A stretch of DNA of 64,000 bases from Pseudomonadota bacterium (lineage in GTDB: Bacteria; Pseudomonadota; Gammaproteobacteria; Burkholderiales; Thiobacillaceae), in assembly GCA_021820845.1 (NCBI GenBank), contig JAKADC010000002.1:1-64000 (forward strand), read 5' to 3'. The stretch's first letter is position 1. Each line of letters opens with the position of its first letter. Below, piece by piece: positions 10,150 through 18,230 of the stretch. The translations under genes were made by a program, and so were the position numbers. The notes under the pieces were generated by a model. That model saw only the letters and a list, made by a program, of their open reading frames with translations, was not told the DNA's origin and made no database searches.

Positions 10150-10323
10150 TTATCCACAACGCGCAGGCTCTTCTTATTGTTAGTTTTATAGATTTTAAGT
10201 TAGAAGCCAAGTTAGGAAACGCCGAAATCCGCGCTGAGCAAGGTTTTGCAACCCGTTCGTACTCCTGATGGCACGATAGTGCTGCGCCTGATAGCACGAG
10301 GATTCCTACGCCTGATAGCACGA
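10150..10323. other. Candidate replication origin: DnaA box, AT-rich tract, three iterons
   Basis: Between parA and repA. A perfect DnaA box TTATCCACA is at 10150-10158. It is followed by an A/T-rich tract (about 10170-10205) that could unwind, and three direct repeats of the type GCCTGATAGCACGA at 263-276 (as TCCTGATGGCACGA), 286-299 and 310-323 (10 kb offset), spaced 23 and 24 bases, about two helical turns. The third overlaps the 3' end of repA. This is the standard layout of an iteron-controlled origin. Confidence 0.65.
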
Positions 10324-11211
10324 CTGGATTAACCGTTTTTCCACAGGCACTGCAGTGGCACTGAAGCTGCCGCCGGGCCGCAGCGGTGCCGTGGACGGCA
10401 CGGCGCGAAAGGTCAGCACCTCCGGCCCGTGTCTTGGCCGCAGGACAGCGAGCGTGTAGCCCGGCAAGGGTTGCCGCGCCACGATGCAGCGCAGGTCGTA
10501 GGCGAAGTCGGTGAAGCGCGCCAGACTCCCGGACTTGCGGTGCAGCTGCGGGAAGTCGAAGCGCCAGCCCTCGCGCTGCCAGCCGCCGTGCTTGCGCACC
10601 AGGCGGTACAGCCAGCGCTCGATGCCGCCGGTCAGGCGGAAGTAGTTGGCGTCGATGGTCAATACCAGGCTTTCGTCGAACACGCCAGCGTAGAACCAGT
10701 CCGGCAGGATCAGCTCGATGCCCAGCGGCCGGCCCTGGCCGTCCGCGCGCTCCTTCCACTCGTTGATCCACGAGAAACGGTGCAGGCGCCGCGCATTGGG
10801 TTGGCGAATGGACGTGGCTACGCTGGTGGACTGCAAACGATCCAGGGCCGCCTTGAGGCGCTGATAATCGCGCAGCGACGTACCACGGCCGATAAAGCGC
10901 AGGATCTCGTAGGGCGTGGCCGCCATCAGCCGCGACGAACGGATGCCCGCGTCGCGCGCCTCGACAATCTGGCTCGCTGCCCAGATCAGGATGTCCGCAT
11001 CCCAGATGGTCGCCAGGCCATGCTCGGCCGTGCCTTCGACCCGCACTGTCACGCTGCTGGTGCGGAAGTCGATCGGCACCGTGCGCTTGCTCTTGGCCAG
11101 CGAGAAGAACGGGTAGGCCATCAGGTCTTGTGCGTCGCGTGCCGGCAGCTCGCCGGAGAAGGCCTGGAACAGTTCGAGTTGCTCGCGCTGCGGATCGCGC
11201 CTGATGGTCAT
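10306..11211 (-). CDS. repA: Plasmid-type replication initiator RepA
   Basis: A 301-residue protein of the RepA/RPA family found in Tn4371-like elements and some broad-host-range plasmids. The N-terminal region (DLMAYPFFSLAKSKRTVPIDF) and the winged-helix-like segment (TPYEILRFIGRGTSLRDYQRL) are characteristic; a second winged helix spans about 180-240. It presumably binds the iterons just downstream of its gene. Such initiators let an ICE replicate as a circle after excision. The end of the gene overlaps the last iteron. Confidence 0.85.
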   Translation of the reverse strand: MTIRRDPQREQLELFQAFSGELPARDAQDLMAYPFFSLAKSKRTVPIDFRTSSVTVRVEGTAEHGLATIWDADILIWAASQIVEARDAGIRSSRLMAATPYEILRFIGRGTSLRDYQRLKAALDRLQSTSVATSIRQPNARRLHRFSWINEWKERADGQGRPLGIELILPDWFYAGVFDESLVLTIDANYFRLTGGIERWLYRLVRKHGGWQREGWRFDFPQLHRKSGSLARFTDFAYDLRCIVARQPLPGYTLAVLRPRHGPEVLTFRAVPSTAPLRPGGSFSATAVPVEKRLIQSCYQA

Positions 11212-11233
11212 CGGTGAAGGTGTCCATCTTCAC

Positions 11234-11533
11234 TCAGCGTTCGCCGGTGCGGTGTACGGCGTGTTGTTCGGTGTACTGCGGATCGGAGGTCATTTCGAAG
11301 CTGCGCGCGTCGGCCCAGGCTTCGAGGTCGCTGATGGCGTACATCACGCGCCGACCGAATTTGCGAAAGCGCGGCCCGCCGCCGATGACGCGCTGCTTCT
11401 CCAGCGTGCGCGGCGACAGCCGCAGGAACGCGGCGGCTTCGTTGTTAGTCAGGTAGCGCGCAGACTGCGAGGTCTGGGCAGGCTGCTGGGTGGCAGCGGG
11501 TACGGGGTACTGCCGTAACGGTGCGGGTCGCAT
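11234..11533 (-). CDS. AlpA/MerR-like HTH_17 DNA-binding protein
   Basis: A 99-residue protein whose core (RYLTNNEAAAFLRLSPRTLE, then FGRRVMYAISDLEAW) is the excisionase-like winged helix of the HTH_17 family. In ICEs such proteins regulate backbone genes or excision. I chose ATG 11533 because GGAGG lies eight bases upstream; an ATG at 11548 has none. It precedes repA by 22 bases on the same strand and is probably co-transcribed with it. Confidence 0.8.
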   Translation of the reverse strand: MRPAPLRQYPVPAATQQPAQTSQSARYLTNNEAAAFLRLSPRTLEKQRVIGGGPRFRKFGRRVMYAISDLEAWADARSFEMTSDPQYTEQHAVHRTGER

Positions 11534-11640
11534 GGCAAGGGCCTCCATCGGTCAGGATCGCCGACGAAGCAATCGCCGCCGGATGGAAGCAGTTTCGGGA
11601 AAGTCAGGCGCGCTGCGCAGGGACGTTTTGCGATACCGTT

Positions 11641-12414
11641 CTAACGTCCCTGTGAGGTGCTGCCGGGTTGCAGCAGGTGACGGTAGCCGCCACCCATGAA
11701 CGTCTGACCCCGTCGGATGAGGCGGCGAACCTGGGCGCGCAGATCGCTGTCGTCATGCCAGCGCTCGGCGACGGCGGTGATACCGAACAATACTTCGGCC
11801 ACGCCGCGCTGCGACGCACCGGCTAGCGTGCCATCGAGCGCCTGCAGGGTGCGCATGTGGAGCATGGCCGTGCGGCCAGGTCTGTCCGTGGCGATCGCGC
11901 TGTGGTGCGCGCTGTCGGCGTCGAGCATTGCCAGATCGGCTTCAATTGCGCGCCAGCGCTCGCGAAGCTGGCGACCGGCGCGGACGGCATAGGCGTAAGC
12001 CATGCCGTCTTCCAGTGCGGGCGATATCGCCATACGCAGCTTGCGGTCGACGAGCTGGGTGGTCAGCATCAGGCGCTTGCCGTCGTGCATCAGCTGCTTG
12101 CGGCCGGGGATGTGCCAGAGCTGGAACAACAGCGCATCATCTGTGGGGCCGGCATCCGGATAGACCTGGACGACCGAGGCAGGATCAGGGAACCAGTCGG
12201 GGTGTGCTTCGCGCGCATCGCGCGCAGGGTCTTCCAGCAGGCGCAAGCCCCAGCGCTGCGCATCGTGCTGCGGACGGTGGCGGTGGTGTTGCCAGGCGAA
12301 CCGGTATTCTGGGTTGCGCCGCAGGTATTCCCAAGCCAGCGCCGGGCCGTCCAGATGCAGGACATACAGGTATGCCGCAGTAGGATGCCAATGAACAGCG
12401 CTCGAATCTTCCAT
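11641..12414 (-). CDS. DUF2285-type transcriptional-regulator-like protein of ICE backbone
   Basis: A 257-residue protein. The N-terminal segment (WEYLRRNPEYRFAW) is the transcriptional-regulator-like domain found at the start of DUF2285 proteins; the DUF2285 region with VYPDAG and LMLTTQLVDRKLRM follows near 95-140. These proteins are constant in Tn4371-like and related elements and have no proven function. GAGGAGG six bases before the ATG decides the start. Confidence 0.75.
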   Translation of the reverse strand: MEDSSAVHWHPTAAYLYVLHLDGPALAWEYLRRNPEYRFAWQHHRHRPQHDAQRWGLRLLEDPARDAREAHPDWFPDPASVVQVYPDAGPTDDALLFQLWHIPGRKQLMHDGKRLMLTTQLVDRKLRMAISPALEDGMAYAYAVRAGRQLRERWRAIEADLAMLDADSAHHSAIATDRPGRTAMLHMRTLQALDGTLAGASQRGVAEVLFGITAVAERWHDDSDLRAQVRRLIRRGQTFMGGGYRHLLQPGSTSQGR

Positions 12415-12706
12415 GGCGAAACCTCCTCTCGGTAGAAGGAAGTCAATCGCAATGAGGGACACGGTGGGGAAGTCCCATTGTCGGCCTGCGTCAGCACGCG
12501 TGTTACAACGGCCGTGGATCAGCGTGGCGCCCAGATGCAGTCGATATGAGGGCCGACAACAGGCCGAGTATTCCTATTATTTCGACAGCGTTGCACAGCA
12601 GTTTTACAGATTGGTGTCAGTACAGGAAAGTTTGGATCCAGCGCCAGGAAGTCGCAATGCGAACCGTTGCGCCATCGCTTGGAGTGGCCCGCCAGCGGCG
12701 AGCCAG
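12415..12706. other. Gap between two ICE backbone genes
   Basis: About 290 bases upstream of the DUF2285 gene, with no gene that I can support. It should carry that gene's promoter; I see no clear hexamer pair. Toward its right end it runs into a strong inverted repeat. Confidence 0.4.
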
Positions 12707-12731
12707 GGATCGATCAATCGTTGATCGATCC
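12707..12731. terminator. Perfect 11-bp hairpin at the end of DUF2958 gene
   Basis: GGATCGATCAA-TCG-TTGATCGATCC, an 11-bp perfect stem with a 3-base loop, overlapping the stop of the DUF2958 gene. There is no T-tract, so it may be a Rho-assisted terminator, an mRNA-stabilising hairpin or a protein site. Confidence 0.45.
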
Positions 12732-13061
12732 GTCAGCCCGAGCCAGCCGAGCGTATTCCGACAGTCGGCGCCTTGGCGTGAAATGCGGATCGCGTGCGAC
12801 GGCCAGGTTCCGTGGCCCGCGAATGCCTTCCAGGACGGAGAGTCGCACGTGGCCGAGTTGCGGCGTGCCCATGCCGAGATCGATCAGGCCGAAGGCAGTG
12901 TCGCCGTCGTCGGGATCGAGTTCGGTCAATAGCCAGGTTGCGTGCGCGTCCAGGGTGAACAGCTTGACGACCGGCAACGGGTCGCACTGCTCACCGCACG
13001 CAGCGGCAGCACCGTTATCCAGCAGTTGGACGCGCTGAGCGTCGGTGATGAGTGGTTTCAT
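12714..13061 (-). CDS. DUF2958 protein, copy 1
   Basis: A 115-residue acidic protein of the DUF2958 family (PVVKLFTLDAHATWLLTELD, FGLIDLGMGTPQLGHV). Members occur with conjugative elements and phage genes; the function is unknown. It is a paralogue of the gene ending at 13695 (same PVVKLF...ATWLLTE core) and both flank an XRE gene. It carries two extra cysteines (AACGEQC) that the second copy lacks. Confidence 0.75.
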   Translation of the reverse strand: MKPLITDAQRVQLLDNGAAAACGEQCDPLPVVKLFTLDAHATWLLTELDPDDGDTAFGLIDLGMGTPQLGHVRLSVLEGIRGPRNLAVARDPHFTPRRRLSEYARLARADGSIND

Positions 13062-13364
13062 GGTCGCTGCCCGGAAACGATCACGATTACCGCCGCGGCA
13101 GTTTTACGCAACCATACAGATGCGCCAAAGCGAGACTGTGCAAGTGCACCTGCGCGCCAAATCGCCAAAGCGGATTCCACCGAATCCGTGGAGGGTCGAA
13201 GCGACGAATACGTAGAGACGGAAGCCATGATTTCAGTAAAAGCGGTTTGCAGCATAGACACGCCCGGCGCAAGTTTAAGCAGGGAAGATTACAAATGAAC
13301 ACTATAGATTGTAGTCCTATAGGATTCTATCGGATGTCATCATCGTTTTACTCGAAACGACTTG
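13062..13364. promoter_or_regulatory. Divergent promoter region of XRE gene and DUF2958
   Basis: About 300 bases between divergent genes. Near the XRE start it turns A/T-rich and holds the perfect palindrome TCCTATAGGA (13315-13324) together with a second CTATAG copy at 13302-13307, a plausible operator for the XRE protein. No coding frame is credible here. Confidence 0.45.
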
Positions 13365-13652
13365 ATGTCACTGAAGAATACATTCCCTGCGGCGCTCAAG
13401 ACAGTCAGAAAAGCCCGTGGCCTCAGCCAGGAAGCGTTCTCGGATGTGTCGAGCCGAACCTACATGAGTTCGCTCGAACGCGGCCTGAAGAGCCCGACCC
13501 TGAGCAAGGTCGCCGAGCTGTGCGAGGTGATGGACGTGCATCCACTCACGTTGCTGATGCTGGCCTATGGCGGCGACAGCAAGGGTGTGAGCGAAGTCAT
13601 CGAGCGTGTGCGGCGCGAGCTGGCCGCTATCCAGGCCCGGAAGGGCAAATAG
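13365..13652 (+). CDS. XRE-family transcriptional regulator
   Basis: A 95-residue single-domain regulator. The helix-turn-helix spans about residues 8-62 (LKTVRKARGLSQEAFSDVSS, then YMSSLERGLKSPTLSKV). I use ATG 13365 rather than the TTG just before it. It is the only plus-strand gene in this backbone stretch and faces the DUF2958 gene across A/T-rich DNA with palindromes; a lysogeny-type control of the backbone is likely but inferred. Confidence 0.85.
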   Translation: MSLKNTFPAALKTVRKARGLSQEAFSDVSSRTYMSSLERGLKSPTLSKVAELCEVMDVHPLTLLMLAYGGDSKGVSEVIERVRRELAAIQARKGK

Positions 13653-13694
13653 GCGGGGGTAGGGCGCTGCCCAGCGGCAGCGCCCACATGACAG

Positions 13695-14039
13695 CTACGT
13701 CATGATGCGTCCTGCCAGCCGCGCTTCGCGCGCATAGGCACTGATCGCTTTCGTCGCAATGAAGTGCAGGTCCCGCTCGACTGAAAGGCCAAATCGGCCA
13801 CGCGCCGATTGCAGCTCGGCCAGGCTCACATAGCCCAGTTCCGGGAAGCCTTGCCCCAAATCGCACAGCCCGAATGCATGGTCGTAGTCATGCGGATCGA
13901 TCTCGGTGAGCAGCCAGGTCGCAGCCGCGTCAGGCATGAATAATTTGACCACGGGCGGTGGGTCGAAGTCGTCGTTGTCGAGGGACCGACGGCCGTTGAC
14001 TAGCAACTGCGCGCGCAGTGTTTCGGTGATGAGGTTCAT
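13695..14039 (-). CDS. DUF2958 protein, copy 2
   Basis: A 114-residue member of the DUF2958 family, paralogous to the gene ending at 12714: PPVVKLFMPDAAATWLLTEI aligns with PVVKLFTLDAHATWLLTELD. AAGGAG before the ATG decides the start; a longer frame upstream is not family-like. Function unknown. It converges with the XRE gene, whose stop is 42 bases away. Confidence 0.75.
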   Translation of the reverse strand: MNLITETLRAQLLVNGRRSLDNDDFDPPPVVKLFMPDAAATWLLTEIDPHDYDHAFGLCDLGQGFPELGYVSLAELQSARGRFGLSVERDLHFIATKAISAYAREARLAGRIMT

Positions 14040-14705
14040 GATCGCAACTCCTTGAATGGACGCTCCCGATTGGAGCGCTGCGATCCGGGCGCACGCGCAA
14101 AGCGCGGCCGTCACACCCCCAACTGGGTTGGTGCGGGCAGGGGGTTGACGGGCGTGCGGCGTGCGCCAAGCTGCGCTGCTATCCATTTGGTGGTGCGGCC
14201 ATGCCTTACAGGTGTGGTGTCGTCATGAAGTGCCGGAACGCTGCAGCAAACAGCGGGCTATGCAGGCCAGATTCGATGGCATGTGACGTCTTTCAGACCG
14301 ATCAGGTTCAGCCTATTCGGCGAATTGTGAGGGGTGCCAAGCAGAGAGCGGCGGGGATGTTCAACATTAGACTTGGAGCCTGCTTTAAGATATCAGGACG
14401 CTCGCCAAATGGGTCAAGCCAAACGGCGGCACTTCTAACGACCATTTTAGGCAATGTTGAACTAGCGCTATAGACCGGTTTCTGCCGGTGGCGTCGGCTG
14501 ACCCAATGACTGCTCTGTGACTGCTGAGCAGACGGATGCTGTGATCGGCTGAGGGGCGGTTGCTCGGTCAGAACTGCCGTTGGCGTACTGCGCCACCTAG
14601 GTCAGCCATGCACCGCACACCAGTCATTGCTTATAAATCCGATATTTCGGTTGGCCAATACGTTAGCCGGAAAGCGGACTAGAACGCTGGTAGCACGGAA
14701 TGTCC
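14040..14705. other. Non-coding stretch at the left border of the cargo
   Basis: About 670 bases in which I support no gene. It contains a diverged copy of a segment also present near 28.5 kb (see the repeat entries) and shows a fall in GC from about 14.35 kb onward, marking the change from backbone to cargo. Confidence 0.5.
14294..14342 (+). repeat. Diverged 49-bp repeat, copy A
   Basis: Shares the order CAG-CCGATCAGG-TCAGCCT-TTCGGCG-AGGG-GCCAAGC with bases 28524-28571, with roughly three quarters of positions identical. Neither copy lies in a gene. The two copies bracket the cargo-bearing part of the element. Confidence 0.6.
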
Positions 14706-15230
14706 CTATACAAACTCGGGGTGTATTCGCCGTATAACCTCGGACACCTCACTAATGGCATCACCACAAAGTTGGACGAAAGCATCGTCAACCTCGATCA
14801 ACGTCGATACTTCTGAGACATCACCCTCAAAGAAGAACGACTCCCCTGGTAGCTTTACTCTAAACGGCAAGACCTTAATTTTGGCAACAAGGGCATCGTA
14901 ACTGCGGCCACGCCCATGCTTGAGTACATTGATAGCTAGAAAAAGATCGTCAAAGCGCTCTTTTAAATCATGTTTGCCTTCGTCATCCAGGACCTTCACA
15001 GCCTCATCAAATCCGTTTCGGCATTTCAAGCCGTCTTGCAGGCTCGCCTCAAAGAGAGAGAACATACCGACAGCCAAGATTGCCTTCTGAAGCTGTATCA
15101 TCTGAAGCGTCTTCACCAAGGAAGTAGCACCGCTCGCTTGCAGTGCATCGACTGTTTTTTCATTCGCCGCCCTAAGGGTTTCAAGGGTAAACGTTGCGCA
15201 ATGATCAACGAGTTCTGTGAAGCTGTGCAT
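14706..15230 (-). CDS. Unknown 174-residue helical protein
   Basis: I do not recognise a family. The sequence is mostly helical, lacks a signal peptide or membrane segment, and has an acidic C-terminus. It is the last gene of a minus-strand run that starts with the sigma-like gene, 41 bases after the previous stop. The word pattern FSLFEASLQDGLKC with an LKHGRGRSY segment resembles HEPN-like or MAE_28990-type helical proteins only loosely; I make no assignment. Confidence 0.6.
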   Translation of the reverse strand: MHSFTELVDHCATFTLETLRAANEKTVDALQASGATSLVKTLQMIQLQKAILAVGMFSLFEASLQDGLKCRNGFDEAVKVLDDEGKHDLKERFDDLFLAINVLKHGRGRSYDALVAKIKVLPFRVKLPGESFFFEGDVSEVSTLIEVDDAFVQLCGDAISEVSEVIRRIHPEFV

Positions 15231-15271
15231 GGTTTACCCACAGTTCAATTGGTGACATTCTTTCATCCCAG

Positions 15272-15868
15272 CTAGCCGTCAACGGCGTAGAGATAGTCGG
15301 TGGCCCTCTGCGGGATGCCGCCCAGATAGTGAGTTAACAGCGCTATGGCCTCCACCCAGTTCTTCTGAGCTTCGCCAGAAGACCCGACATAGAAGGTGTT
15401 CAAGAAGACAGAGCAAGTGAAGCCGCCAACGTTGGTGTCCAGGAAGTGTGCTTGCATCAACTCCCACTCGTACGCGACCTGCAATGTAGATTCACTGGAG
15501 GAAAGATATCGATCAAAGTGAAAGTAGAGTGGAAAGTAGTTTGAGGCATCCGCCACGAGAGAAGCGGAATTGAAGGCAAACTCGACATATCCAGTTCGGC
15601 GATGACCATTTTCATCCACGATATCCCCGCTGGTACATCCGACAGAAAATAGTCCCGTTTGCGCAGCATTGATGGCTTTGACCGCCTCGGACAGAGCGGG
15701 GTCGCTGAGCAGTTCAGGAACCGAATCTAGCAACTCAGGTCGCCCTTTTAAGTTCTTGAATCCGTAGTTCGCATCTCCATCTGGCCGTAGTTCGCCAGCG
15801 CCCCCATAGGGAATCCCCTTCCCACCGTGTTTGATGCTGAGCAAATTTCGATATCGCAGCTTGGTCAT
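15272..15868 (-). CDS. Unknown 198-residue protein
   Basis: No recognised domain. It is a mixed alpha/beta protein without membrane segments, glycine-rich at the start (KHGGKGIPYGGAGELRPDGD). I start it at the ATG giving MTKLRYRN. It follows the ImmA/IrrE gene by 60 bases on the same strand and is probably in that operon, so a role in the same regulated system is possible. It could be an effector or an immunity protein; nothing in the sequence decides this. Confidence 0.6.
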   Translation of the reverse strand: MTKLRYRNLLSIKHGGKGIPYGGAGELRPDGDANYGFKNLKGRPELLDSVPELLSDPALSEAVKAINAAQTGLFSVGCTSGDIVDENGHRRTGYVEFAFNSASLVADASNYFPLYFHFDRYLSSSESTLQVAYEWELMQAHFLDTNVGGFTCSVFLNTFYVGSSGEAQKNWVEAIALLTHYLGGIPQRATDYLYAVDG

Positions 15869-15928
15869 GATTTGAGTTTCTCCCATGGGACGTATAAGTC
15901 AACCGAGGCCCTAAGACCGGCGCCTCGA

Positions 15929-16759
15929 CTACTTTCGCGCGACGCGTGGACCGTGCTGGTTGAATTTCCGATTGCCGACGTGGGGGTCGTAACGAGCGTC
16001 GAGCATTTTCGGCCCGAGATATAGCAGGACCATGATCTCGCCGGCCCGACTTGGCATGCAACACTCCAACATTTCGTACTGGTCGGCGTCCATGTTCTCA
16101 AACCACACCTCGGCCGGCTGCTTACCGGGGCTGGGATGCGACTTGCCGTTGTGCAGCAACTCATACGCGAAGCTGTCGTCGTCGAGCTGTTGTCGTAGCC
16201 ACCAGCGAGGGGGCACGTCCGCGGCGGCCTTTCGCCAGCGAAGGACGCCGCGCGCGTTGTAGCAGGCGAGGATCACAGGGAGCGTGTTGATATCTGCCAC
16301 GCGCATGCAAGTGGCCAGCACGCTGGTCGCGAACACCTCGGACAGGTCCTCGACCTCACGAAAGCCCGGGGTGCCCAACGCCTTCACGCGTGGGTTGAAC
16401 ATCGAGGTGGGCATCAATAGATGGGAGGCGTAGGTGTCGGCTTCCTTCTCCAGGAGGGTGTCCGAGGCCCAGTTCTGGTCAGGATCGTCGACACGGCATC
16501 TGAAGGCGCGGCCGCGGTGCATGTCCCAATGGCCTAGCTCATGGCCGACCGAGAACCGCTCCCGGCCCCGCACCGTCGAGCGCCTCACCGTGGCGATCGC
16601 CTTGTTTCCGACGCCCACCAGCGTGGCCTCGCATCCTTGGAGGTTCTCATAAACCACCTCCATGCCAGCGTCCATCGCGATCAGGTCGACGTCAAGATCG
16701 CGTGGCTCGGTGATGCCAAGTTCCGCGATGCGGGCCTCAGCTCGCTGTCCTGGCGTCAT
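15929..16759 (-). CDS. ImmA/IrrE-family zinc metallopeptidase
   Basis: A 276-residue protein. The zincin motif HELGH (in FSVGHELGHWDMH, about residues 71-83) and the downstream glutamate in EKEADTYASHLLMP place it in the ImmA/IrrE family, whose members cleave repressors or anti-regulators to induce mobile elements or stress genes. A C-terminal domain of about 110 residues is of unknown type. Its ATG overlaps the stop of the upstream gene (ATGA), and that gene in turn overlaps the sigma-like gene, so the three are translationally coupled. Confidence 0.88.
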   Translation of the reverse strand: MTPGQRAEARIAELGITEPRDLDVDLIAMDAGMEVVYENLQGCEATLVGVGNKAIATVRRSTVRGRERFSVGHELGHWDMHRGRAFRCRVDDPDQNWASDTLLEKEADTYASHLLMPTSMFNPRVKALGTPGFREVEDLSEVFATSVLATCMRVADINTLPVILACYNARGVLRWRKAAADVPPRWWLRQQLDDDSFAYELLHNGKSHPSPGKQPAEVWFENMDADQYEMLECCMPSRAGEIMVLLYLGPKMLDARYDPHVGNRKFNQHGPRVARK

Positions 16760-17181
16760 TCGCCGTCACTCTCGCCACTTGGTTTGTGTGCACCTTCCAG
16801 CTGCTGAAGCTGCAGGTAAGCGCGAATCACATCCTCGTCGGCCATCTCGTCGAGCTGGCGCGCGGCGAGGGTATATCGGCCGTCGTTAGCTGCCGCAGCT
16901 CGGCGAAGGGCAGCCCGCGCTTCATCGGCCGTAATCTGGACGGTCGGCGCGTGGCCTGGTCCGTCGTGAGTGTCTTTCCTGGCCTGGAGCTTCAGACGCG
17001 CGGCCGCCAAGCGGCGGCGGCCGGCTTCCGCCCTCGCGGCGTCCAGCAATTGAAGACCGTTGGTCTGTACTGCGGCTGGATCCTTGCCCTCGAGCACCTG
17101 CTCATCGGTCATCTCCAGCAATTCCGCCAGGTAGGTGTCCATCAGGACTTCCATCGGATCAGGCTTGGAGGTTGTAGTCAT
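16756..17181 (-). CDS. Small helical protein between sigma-like and ImmA/IrrE genes
   Basis: A 141-residue Ala/Glu/Arg-rich, probably coiled-coil protein without a recognised family. It is fused by 4-base overlaps to both neighbours. In such an arrangement an anti-sigma factor or a cleavage substrate of the peptidase would be expected; this is inference from position only. Confidence 0.65.
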   Translation of the reverse strand: MTTTSKPDPMEVLMDTYLAELLEMTDEQVLEGKDPAAVQTNGLQLLDAARAEAGRRRLAAARLKLQARKDTHDGPGHAPTVQITADEARAALRRAAAANDGRYTLAARQLDEMADEDVIRAYLQLQQLEGAHKPSGESDGE

Positions 17182-17771
17182 TGGATATTCCTTAGGTTCG
17201 CGATAGGCTCAAGCTTTCGCTCCAGCCGCTTTCGCGCCGCGTCGTAGCGCTTCATGTCGAAGCCCAGGTCCTCGGCGGCAGCCTTGCCACGAATGCCCTC
17301 GGACCAGGCCAAGAGCACCATCTGTGCATCTTCGTCGTCGGCCACCAACGTCTCGATCGCCACCAGCTGGCTCCTGCCGTCCACGATGCTTTCCGGAGAG
17401 CGATCATCGACGGCGGCGACGCCCGGCATGTTGTCTTCGTCTTCGGTTCCGCCGGCGCCAACGTCGACGGTCGCAAACCGATCGATGGGTGCACCGGCCT
17501 GCTTCTTTCTGTCGTTGCTGGCCAAGCTGTGCAAGACGTTTTTCAGCGTCTGGAGTGCAGACACGCCACGGCGCCAAACTCGCTCACCGGCAAGCAGCTT
17601 GGCCAGCGCCTCCGAGAGCAGCGACTCGCCCGTCCAATCCGGCAGGCCGCCCGCGCGGCAGCGGGCCAATCGCAAGGCTCGCTCCCAGTCGGCGGGGAGC
17701 AGAGCGCGCAGCGCAGCGTCGACCTCAGCGAGGCTCAGGCTATCGTCTGCGGGTGGAGGTGAAGACATCAT
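17178..17771 (-). CDS. Sigma-70-family-like (ECF type) regulator
   Basis: A 197-residue protein. Residues 20-90 resemble a sigma region 2 (ALRLARCRAGG, then LLSEALAKLLAGERVWRRG) and residues 150-195 a region 4 helix-turn-helix (LLAWSEGIRGKAAAEDLGFD, KRYDAARKRLERKL). A long acidic linker lies between them. It has GGAG five bases before the first of two adjacent ATGs. It faces the ubiquitin-like operon across a 156-base divergent region with a perfect inverted repeat, so it is the prime candidate regulator of that operon. Confidence 0.7.
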   Translation of the reverse strand: MMSSPPPADDSLSLAEVDAALRALLPADWERALRLARCRAGGLPDWTGESLLSEALAKLLAGERVWRRGVSALQTLKNVLHSLASNDRKKQAGAPIDRFATVDVGAGGTEDEDNMPGVAAVDDRSPESIVDGRSQLVAIETLVADDEDAQMVLLAWSEGIRGKAAAEDLGFDMKRYDAARKRLERKLEPIANLRNIQ

Positions 17772-17805
17772 TTTCTCTCCCAAGCTTGGACTCCCGGCCG
17801 GTCCT

Positions 17806-17849
17806 CCGTGGACGCGGCAGGATAATTTTTTGTTGCTGCGCGTCCACGG
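17806..17849. promoter_or_regulatory. Perfect 11-bp inverted repeat in divergent promoter of the Ubl cassette
   Basis: CCGTGGACGCG (17806-17816) and its exact complement CGCGTCCACGG (17839-17849) flank a 22-base A/T-rich centre containing GATAATTTTTTG. The arrangement lies between the divergent sigma-like and Ubl genes and looks like a dimer-binding operator around overlapping promoters. No standard -35 is evident, consistent with an alternative sigma factor. Confidence 0.6.
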
Positions 17850-17927
17850 CGTTTGTCTCAAGAGTCCCATCCAGTAAGCGGGCCGCATTTCTGTCGAAGG
17901 CACGCGCAACTAGAGAAGGAATTATCG

Positions 17928-18230
17928 ATGCAGCATGCCATGAATCCCGACCGGGCGGAACCCGGACACGAGGGCAGCGGTCACCAGCCGCCCAAGTCAA
18001 CCACCATCATCATCAACGGCCGGCCGAAGGAGGTAGCGGCCAGGGAGCTAAGCTTCATGGAGATCGTGCGCCTAGCGTTCGACGACGCAGTCTTCAATGA
18101 CGTCACGATCTATACGATCACCTTCAAACGCGGCCACGGCGACAAGTCGGAGGGCACCTTGGTCGAAGGCGAGTCCGTCAAAGTTAAGGAAGGGATGATC
18201 TTCAATGTCGCGCGCACTGATAAGTCGTAA
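17928..18230 (+). CDS. Multiubiquitin-family protein with a single ubiquitin-like domain
   Basis: A 100-residue protein. After a 22-residue polar tail comes a ubiquitin-like beta-grasp domain (STTIIINGRPKEV, ELSFMEIVRLAF, YTITFKRGHG, GTLVEGESVKVKEGMIFNV) matching the bacterial multiubiquitin family, here with one domain only. It ends in TDKS and lacks the C-terminal Gly-Gly used for E1 activation in classical Ubls. AAGGA lies nine bases before the ATG. The next gene, an E1-like protein, overlaps it by 26 bases. Confidence 0.85.
   Translation: MQHAMNPDRAEPGHEGSGHQPPKSTTIIINGRPKEVAARELSFMEIVRLAFDDAVFNDVTIYTITFKRGHGDKSEGTLVEGESVKVKEGMIFNVARTDKS

Noticed and set aside
14201..14473. 90-codon plus-strand frame left of the cargo
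   Set aside because: It crosses the diverged repeat, whose other copy is not coding in any shared frame.
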